A DNA stretch of 12,153 nt from Deltaproteobacteria bacterium (GTDB taxonomy: Bacteria > Desulfobacterota > Syntrophia > Syntrophales > Smithellaceae), in NCBI GenBank assembly GCA_017860985.1, contig JAGFXG010000011.1, positions 1 to 12,153 on the forward strand, written 5' to 3'. The notes beneath the pieces are model-generated. The model had not been told where the DNA came from. It saw nothing but the letters and a program-made list of their open reading frames with translations, and ran no database searches. Of the stretch, positions 7,099 through 12,153 are shown piece after piece (positions within the stretch are counted from its first letter, which is position 1; every line of letters starts with the position of its first letter). The position numbers were made by a program, and so were the translations under genes.

Positions 7099-7127
7099 AT
7101 ATTAATTTTTCACGGCGTTTTTGTCAA
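7099..7127 (-). promoter_or_regulatory. cimA promoter (sigma70-like)
   Basis: On the minus strand a perfect TTGACA (7127-7122) is followed by a 17-nt spacer and TAATAT (7104-7099, four of six consensus bases). The start site is predicted near 7092, giving a leader RNA of about 190 nt before cimA that contains the leader peptide, the antiterminator and the attenuator. Confidence 0.75.
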
Positions 7128-7149
7128 TCAAAATTATTCATGAATATGT

Positions 7150-7173
7150 TTGATTGGAAAATTTCCCAATCAA
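7150..7173. promoter_or_regulatory. 24-bp near-perfect palindrome, candidate operator
   Basis: TTGATTGG (7150-7157) and CCAATCAA (7166-7173) are perfect 8-bp inverted repeats around AAAATTTC. The inner bases also pair except for one mismatch, so 11 of 12 symmetric positions match. It lies between the divergent cimA promoter (centre about 70 bp upstream of its predicted start) and the antiporter gene, where it overlaps a weak -35-like TTGATT for the plus strand. No T-run follows, so it is not a terminator. A dimeric regulator of the antiporter-CDF operon is the simplest reading; the regulator is unknown. Confidence 0.5.
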
Positions 7174-7269
7174 TGATAAATATATGAAAAGAGGTACTTA
7201 AAATCCCGAGAAGGGACAAATCGCGCATAACCGTCACTGCAAAACGGCCTTAAACGATCGGAAATTCCT

Positions 7270-9258
7270 ATGGATGGACTGAAATTTTTTCACCAGCTGA
7301 TTATCATTCTCGGTTTCTCCATCCCCGTTATTTACATTTTCAACAAGATCAAACTGCCCTCCATCATCGGCTTTCTCATGACCGGCATACTCATCGGGCC
7401 GTTCGGTCTGAAACTGATTGACGACGTAGCCGGCATCCAGCTTATGGCTGATATCGGCGTCGCCTTTCTGCTTTTCACCATCGGCATCGAAATTCAGCTG
7501 TCCCGTTTCCTGAAGCACCTGACGGAAATTCTCCTGACGGGCGGCCTGCAGATCCTGTGCACATTTGTCGTGGGCATGTCGATCGGCCTGACCATGCAGT
7601 TGAGCGTCGGCCAATCCATTTTTATCGGCTTTATTCTGGTTCACAGCTCCTCCGCCCTGATCCTGAAGATTCTGAAAGACCGCAGCGACGAAAATTCCCC
7701 CCAAGGAAGAATTTCCATCGGCGTCATCCTTTTTCAGGATATGATGGTCGTACCGATGATGCTGCTAATTCCGTTTCTTGCCGGGGGCAGCGGACCCGGC
7801 GCGCAGGAGATCATCTGGAAACTGGCCAAATCCATCCTCATCATTGCCTGCCTGCTGGTGGCGGCTCGTTACATCGTTCCCTTTATCCTGGAGCGGCTGG
7901 TCAACATGAAAATGCGCGACGTGCTGGTCATTGCCTCCGTGGTCATCGCGATGGGCATTGCCTGGATCACTGAATCTCTGGGCCTGTCGCTGGCCATCGG
8001 CGCGTTTCTGGCGGGGCTCGCCCTGGCCGACACGGAATTTACGCATCAAATTCTCAGCGACATCAACCCGATAAGGGACGTCTTCCTGTCCGTGTTTTTC
8101 GTGTCGTTCGGCATGATTCTCAATCTGGATTTTCTTCGGGAAAACACGGTCTATATTGTTTTGATTTCTTTTTTCATCATTCTGATCAAGGCCGCCATCG
8201 TCTTCGGCCTGGTCCGGTTGCTCGGTTATCCGCTGCGTGTCATGCTGCTCTCCGGTATTCTATTGTCGCAGATCGGCGAATTCTCCTTTGTCCTGGCATC
8301 CCAGGGCTTCAAAAACAACATCATTTCCAGCCAGATTTATCAGACATTCATCGGCGCGTCTGTTCTGACCTTCATCCTGACACCCCTGCTGGTTGCAGCA
8401 GTTTATCATATCCTGGCCCGGAATCGGTTGTACAAGGTGACCGATGATTCCACATCAACCCATCGCATCGATGCAAAAAATCACGTCATTATCTGCGGCA
8501 TGGGCCTCAACGGGAAAAATCTGGTCCGGGTCTTAAAAGACACCGCGATTAACTATGCCGTCATCGATCTGAATTTCCAGAACATTAAAAAGGCAAAAAG
8601 CAAGGGGGATAAAAACACGATCTGGGGTGATGCGGCCAGTGTGGAAATACTGCGACGCGCCAACGTGGAAGCGGCGCGCGTCATGGTGATCGCCATTTCC
8701 GACCGTTTCCTCACCAAAACCTGCCTGTCCAATGCCAAGGCTCTCAATCCGAATCTGCATGTGATTGTCCGCACAAAATATTTAGCCGATATTGAAGACC
8801 TGCTGTCGCTTGGCGCCGACGATGTCATTCCCGAGGAATTTGAAACCTCCATCCAGATCTTCAGCCGGGTTCTAAAAATGTTTCACATTCCCAACAGCAT
8901 CATTTTGGCCCAGGGCAACATCATCCGGAACAAATCATACGGTGTTTTCCGGGAGGTGCGGTACACGCAGGAAGCCTTTGACCAAATCAGCCAGCTTCTG
9001 GCGCAGGGCACCATTGAAACGTATTTCATCGCGGCCAAAAATCCGATTATCGGGCAAAGCATCCGCGACGTCAATCTGAAGGCGCAATCGGGCGCAATGA
9101 TCATTAACATTATCCGCGACAACCAGACCATCACCAACCCGCCGGCCGAATTTATTTTTCAGGCCGGTGATCAGCTGGTTCTCTTCGGCAGCCACAGCGC
9201 AATTGACCTGGGCCTGAAAATTCTGGACGGAAACAACGATGACAACGGCGCGGCATAA
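7270..9258 (+). CDS. CPA2-family monovalent cation:proton antiporter (Kef/YbaL-type) with RCK domains
   Basis: 662 residues. Residues 1-385 are the membrane antiporter domain, with about 12 hydrophobic segments. They begin with the typical IKLPSIIGFLMTGILIGP (27-44) and include the LFQD motif with ion-site Asp157 and Lys307 in the ILIKAAIV helix. A cytoplasmic RCK_N/TrkA-N domain follows at about 403-520 (VIICGMGLNGKN, glycines 410/412/415, and Asp433 after strand 2, fitting NAD(H) binding). An RCK_C/TrkA-C domain is at about 575-650 (GQSIRDVNL, FQAGDQLVLFG). Kef and YbaL relatives exchange K+ or Na+ for H+ at the inner membrane and are gated by cytoplasmic ligands. The ATG at 7270 has only a weak GGAA ribosome site, but a stop at 7228 leaves no upstream ATG. 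It overlaps the next gene by 20 nt. The transported ion cannot be assigned from sequence. Confidence 0.93.
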   Translation: MDGLKFFHQLIIILGFSIPVIYIFNKIKLPSIIGFLMTGILIGPFGLKLIDDVAGIQLMADIGVAFLLFTIGIEIQLSRFLKHLTEILLTGGLQILCTFVVGMSIGLTMQLSVGQSIFIGFILVHSSSALILKILKDRSDENSPQGRISIGVILFQDMMVVPMMLLIPFLAGGSGPGAQEIIWKLAKSILIIACLLVAARYIVPFILERLVNMKMRDVLVIASVVIAMGIAWITESLGLSLAIGAFLAGLALADTEFTHQILSDINPIRDVFLSVFFVSFGMILNLDFLRENTVYIVLISFFIILIKAAIVFGLVRLLGYPLRVMLLSGILLSQIGEFSFVLASQGFKNNIISSQIYQTFIGASVLTFILTPLLVAAVYHILARNRLYKVTDDSTSTHRIDAKNHVIICGMGLNGKNLVRVLKDTAINYAVIDLNFQNIKKAKSKGDKNTIWGDAASVEILRRANVEAARVMVIAISDRFLTKTCLSNAKALNPNLHVIVRTKYLADIEDLLSLGADDVIPEEFETSIQIFSRVLKMFHIPNSIILAQGNIIRNKSYGVFREVRYTQEAFDQISQLLAQGTIETYFIAAKNPIIGQSIRDVNLKAQSGAMIINIIRDNQTITNPPAEFIFQAGDQLVLFGSHSAIDLGLKILDGNNDDNGAA

Positions 9259-10180
9259 CCATCAGCACAGCGAAAAATCGTGGGGAAACCGGCTGGTTTA
9301 CTCCATGTTGATGAATCTGTTCATTCCGGCGGTTCAGATTTACGGCGGCATCCTGTCCGGCAGTATGGCGCTGATCAGCGACGCGCTGCACAATTTAAGC
9401 GATTTCATATCCCTGGTTATCAACTACGCGGCGCTGGTGATCGGGAAACGCCCACCGACATTAAAGCACACGTTCGGCTTCAAGCGCGTGGAAATTTTTG
9501 CCACACTATTCAGCGTTGCCCTTTTATACGGGGCGGGCTTTTACATTGCCGCAGAGGCCTGGGAGAGATTCCGCGAGCCGCAGCCGATTGCCGGTCAACT
9601 GGTGATCTGGATCGCCCTGCTTGGTTTTGCCGGCAATATTTTTTCCGCCCTGCTTTTGCACGCCGGGTCAAAAGTCAACCTGAACATGAAGAGCGCTTTT
9701 CTGCACATGATGGCCGATGCCGCCACATCGCTGGGCGTCGCAGCGCTTGGAATTCTCTGGATGTTCAAGCCCTGGTACTGGCTTGACCCGCTGTTTTCCT
9801 GGCTGATTGTCGCCATGATCCTGTATAGCGGATGGGGCTTGTTAAAAGACAGTTTTTTTATCCTGATGAACGCGACGCCGCCGGGGATTGACCTGGAAGA
9901 AATTCAGAAATCACTGGAAGCCATTGACGGCGTCCTGGAAATACACGATCTGCATGTCTGGAATCCGTCCAATGAAAGCATCGCCCTTGCCGTCCACATC
10001 ACCGTACCCGATCAAATGCTTGGCCGCGTCGATGAACTGGCGGAAAAAGTGAGAGCAACGCTGGCCGGCGAATTTCACATCGATCACCCGACGCTTCAGT
10101 TCGAATGCAGCAGCTGCAATCACGGGCAGCTGCTGTGCCGCTCTCCGGAAAACGGACATCCGAATCACCATCATCATTAG
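9239..10180 (+). CDS. Cation diffusion facilitator (CDF) transporter, Zn2+/Cd2+ type
   Basis: 313 residues with six predicted membrane helices between about 18 and 210, then a cytoplasmic CDF domain (215-290) with HDLHVWN at 236-242 and His283. The metal site has HxxxD in TM2 (His51, Asp55 in SDALHNLSD) and HxxxD in TM5 (His156, Asp160 in HMMADAATSLG). This is the signature of zinc/cadmium rather than iron or manganese CDFs, so it should export zinc in exchange for protons. Metal-rich ends (HNHQH near residue 6, Cys290/Cys293, and a terminal GHPNHHHH) may sequester metal. The ATG at 9239 lies inside the antiporter gene with GGA about 9 nt upstream, which implies translational coupling. The next Met (23) would remove half of TM1, so the first ATG is preferred. 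Only 58 nt separate its stop from the convergent GGDEF gene, and no convincing terminator is seen there. Confidence 0.94.
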   Translation: MTTARHNHQHSEKSWGNRLVYSMLMNLFIPAVQIYGGILSGSMALISDALHNLSDFISLVINYAALVIGKRPPTLKHTFGFKRVEIFATLFSVALLYGAGFYIAAEAWERFREPQPIAGQLVIWIALLGFAGNIFSALLLHAGSKVNLNMKSAFLHMMADAATSLGVAALGILWMFKPWYWLDPLFSWLIVAMILYSGWGLLKDSFFILMNATPPGIDLEEIQKSLEAIDGVLEIHDLHVWNPSNESIALAVHITVPDQMLGRVDELAEKVRATLAGEFHIDHPTLQFECSSCNHGQLLCRSPENGHPNHHHH

Positions 10181-10238
10181 AGAGTTCATTATTACTTTAA
10201 AGTTTAAGGAATTGGAGAACAACGTTTGCGTTTTGGGT

Positions 10239-11870
10239 CTAACCTTCTTCCGCTTCGATTTTTTGCAAAACCGAGCGGTTTCGTCCCTGGTGTTTCGCTT
10301 CATACAAAGCGCTGTCGGCCGCACGGAACAATGAAGCGGACGACAGGCCGGCCACACGCGGCGGCTGAACCGTTGCAATCCCCAGGCTCAACGTGACGCA
10401 AGGCGCGGCGGCTGAATCTTCATGAGGAATATTACGTTGAGCAACGGCCATGCGGATCTTTTCGGCGACATGCAGGGCGCCTTCCTCTTTAGTATGGGGA
10501 AGAACCACGGCAAACTCCTCGCCGCCATATCGAGCCACAAAATCGTCGGGGCGCGTAACAATTTGACGGATGCTCTTCGCGACGGTATGCAGACAATTAT
10601 CCCCGGCCTTATGGCCATAATGATCATTGAATTTTTTAAAGAAATCTATATCGCAGATAATCAATGACAAAGGCGTGTTGTTGCGCATCATTTTTTTCCA
10701 TTCAAGTTCTATGTGCTCATCATAGGAACGGCGATTGGCGATGCCGGTTAAGGCATCGGTAGTGGAAAGCTGGTAGAGACCATCGTTTGCCCGTTTCAGC
10801 ATTTCTTCAGTCTCGAGAAGTTTTTCATACTTGCGGGCATTCTCGATGGGCAGTTCGCAAATATTGACTATGCTGAGAGCAAGATTGAAATAATGATCCA
10901 GGTAGTCGGGAAACGCGATATCCTCAATGACAATCACCCCCCGGACCTCTCCGCGCCGGACAATGCGCAGAAAAAATCCCCTGCCCGATTCCGTGTAACC
11001 GCTATCCCCGGGAAAACCGGCCATCCTGTTTTTGATGGCTTCCTCTTCTGCATCATCAATCTTTTCTTTCGGCCTGATCCAGAGCCTGTCCGACAAACCC
11101 TCCTCATGGCTTAGATAGCAAATCCGCTTGGGCGCAAAGAGCAGCATATAGACATCGAGCATCCCTTCAACCGCCTCTATTTCGTTCACAATGAGGGCAA
11201 GGTTGGATAAAAGATCCATGGCCATGGCATGCGTGGCCGACTGCTTCCGGATGTCCTGAATTTCCGCCGCGGCCCTTTTCTGCTGAATCTTTAATTGCCA
11301 TGTCAGATAGGCCCTCGTGAACAGCAAACGCAAAACACTGAGACCCGTGTAAATAACTTCAAAAGGCCTGTCCGCATACCGGGCAAACGTTTGAAGATGC
11401 GAATCGCTTTGTTCATCAACACCGGTATCAAGAAGAACGATGCCTGTTGTCGTTTCCGCAAACATCTCGCGCGCAGTATCCTGATTCAGTCCAAGCCTTT
11501 CCATATTGGTTGTCCAGTTGGCCAGCCAGCCCGGTGTGGTCAGATAAGCGCCTTTATTGAGATAATGATCAACCTGGACCGGATCGGCCACCAGGTGAAA
11601 ACACTGCTCTGATTTGTGGATGTGAATGCTGTATGCATTGGAGGTAAAATCGCCAAGATTTTTCAGGCAGCAGGATCCGAAGACTTCCAACTGTTCAACA
11701 TCGGTCTGGGATCCAATCAGGGTGGACAATTCTTCCCGGGTCAGCGGCGGACGGCCGCACCGCGCGGGATAAGTTACTACAACGGCATCGTCCATTTTCT
11801 CCGCTGCAAGCACTGCCTGACCTTCCATTAAATAATGTTCGCACAGCACAAAGGCGATCCTACCGGCCAT
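10239..11870 (-). CDS. DUF1638-GAF-like-GGDEF diguanylate cyclase
   Basis: 543 residues from ATG 11870, chosen over 11885 because GAGG lies 9 nt upstream of it and nothing similar precedes the other. Residues 1 to about 180 resemble DUF1638: a short N-terminal strand with Cys, then GAYLTTPGWL at 107-116 and TGIVLLDTGVD at 142-152. A coiled segment (about 190-210) leads to a GAF-like region (about 215-345). The GGDEF domain covers about 370-540, with STTDALTGIANRRSYDE, catalytic GGEEF at 449-453 and an intact inhibitory RxxD (RPDD, 441-444) five residues upstream. It should make c-di-GMP from two GTP under product feedback. No membrane segment is seen. Its start overlaps the URO-D stop by 11 nt, so the two genes are probably co-translated. 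DUF1638 is known beside corrinoid methyltransferases, and its fusion to GGDEF is unusual. The GGDEF assignment is certain and the DUF1638 one is likely. Confidence 0.92.
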   Translation of the reverse strand: MAGRIAFVLCEHYLMEGQAVLAAEKMDDAVVVTYPARCGRPPLTREELSTLIGSQTDVEQLEVFGSCCLKNLGDFTSNAYSIHIHKSEQCFHLVADPVQVDHYLNKGAYLTTPGWLANWTTNMERLGLNQDTAREMFAETTTGIVLLDTGVDEQSDSHLQTFARYADRPFEVIYTGLSVLRLLFTRAYLTWQLKIQQKRAAAEIQDIRKQSATHAMAMDLLSNLALIVNEIEAVEGMLDVYMLLFAPKRICYLSHEEGLSDRLWIRPKEKIDDAEEEAIKNRMAGFPGDSGYTESGRGFFLRIVRRGEVRGVIVIEDIAFPDYLDHYFNLALSIVNICELPIENARKYEKLLETEEMLKRANDGLYQLSTTDALTGIANRRSYDEHIELEWKKMMRNNTPLSLIICDIDFFKKFNDHYGHKAGDNCLHTVAKSIRQIVTRPDDFVARYGGEEFAVVLPHTKEEGALHVAEKIRMAVAQRNIPHEDSAAAPCVTLSLGIATVQPPRVAGLSSASLFRAADSALYEAKHQGRNRSVLQKIEAEEG

Positions 11871-12153
11871 CAGCTTGCGCCTCATTCAGAGGATACGAAC
11901 CAAAACGGCGGACAGCTTCTCCAATGGCCATCAGCGTCTCTTCGGGAACCGACCAGGGAATTTCTCCGTGGTTGTCCGATAAAACATATCCACCACCCGG
12001 ACCCGCCTGTAAAATGCACTCCCGCACTTTATCTTCGGCCTCTTTGACGCTCCAGCGCCGCATTTCCACACCGTTCAGGTTTCCGATCACGGAGAGCTTT
12101 CCCCGACAGATCGTTTTAATGTCAGACAGACTTTCGCTGCAACTGACGCCAAC
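11860..12153 (-). CDS. Uroporphyrinogen decarboxylase-family (corrinoid methyltransferase-like) protein, C-terminal part
   Basis: The last 97 residues of a gene entering from the right edge. The segment KLSVIGNLNGVEMRRWS, followed by GPGGGYVLSDNHGEIPWSVP and a final helix, matches the end of the URO-D-fold TIM barrel, where a glycine-rich turn and an NH-E-P motif close the active site. The sequence is more like the anaerobic URO-D relatives that move methyl groups on corrinoid proteins (MtaA/MtbA-like) than like the heme enzyme HemE, because of the NLNG and SDNHGEIP pattern. The substrate cannot be read from this fragment. It is directly followed, with overlap, by the DUF1638-GGDEF gene. Confidence 0.8.
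   Translation of the reverse strand, partial: VGVSCSESLSDIKTICRGKLSVIGNLNGVEMRRWSVKEAEDKVRECILQAGPGGGYVLSDNHGEIPWSVPEETLMAIGEAVRRFGSYPLNEAQADGR

Noticed and set aside
7234..7704. 156-codon ORF on the minus strand
   Set aside because: It is antisense to the start of the antiporter gene, whose family motifs are unmistakable; it is a frame shadow.
10181..10238. Bidirectional terminator between the convergent CDF and GGDEF genes
   Set aside because: Only a 10-bp AT palindrome (ACTTTAAAGT) and a 4-bp AACG/CGTT hairpin are present, with no stable stem plus T-run in either direction.

Overview
The window looks like chromosomal DNA of moderate GC content from a strictly anaerobic bacterium. The closest fit is Desulfobacterota / former Deltaproteobacteria of the Syntrophales type. 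This is an inference from gene content: a citramalate-route isoleucine gene, a corrinoid-type URO-D methyltransferase relative with a DUF1638 partner, an RNase E/G with a short tail, and multi-PAS and GGDEF signalling proteins. No mobile element, CRISPR array, tRNA or rRNA is visible.

Layout. (1) Positions 1-1326, minus strand: N-terminal 442 residues of a multi-PAS sensor protein that runs off the left edge. Its upstream gap (1327-1594) holds the terminator of the next operon, a candidate extended -10 promoter and an FNR/CRP-family-like box. (2) Positions 1595-6905, minus strand: cimA (citramalate synthase), a YrdC/YciO-family threonylcarbamoyl-AMP synthase-like gene, rng (RNase E/G) and a metallo-beta-lactamase-fold hydrolase, in that order of transcription. 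(3) Positions 6906-7269: the cimA leader, with a sigma70-like promoter, a 26-codon leader peptide containing two Ile-Ile-Ile runs, an antiterminator segment and a perfect 11-bp terminator hairpin with eight U residues just before the cimA ribosome binding site. A 24-bp near-perfect palindrome lies between this promoter and the divergent gene. (4) Positions 7270-10180, plus strand: a Kef/YbaL-type CPA2 cation:proton antiporter overlapping a zinc-type CDF exporter by 20 nt. (5) Positions 10239-12153, minus strand: the C-terminal end of a URO-D-family protein overlapping a DUF1638-GAF-like-GGDEF diguanylate cyclase.

How the parts work together. The cimA leader is a classical translation-coupled attenuator reading isoleucine codons. 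It ties the first committed step of the pyruvate route to isoleucine to charged tRNA-Ile, and possibly the genes behind it as well. The most unusual protein is the fusion of a DUF1638 domain to a GGDEF domain, which links a family usually found beside corrinoid methyltransferases to c-di-GMP signalling. The most notable candidates for undescribed biology are the cimA attenuator and the DUF1638-GGDEF / URO-D pair.
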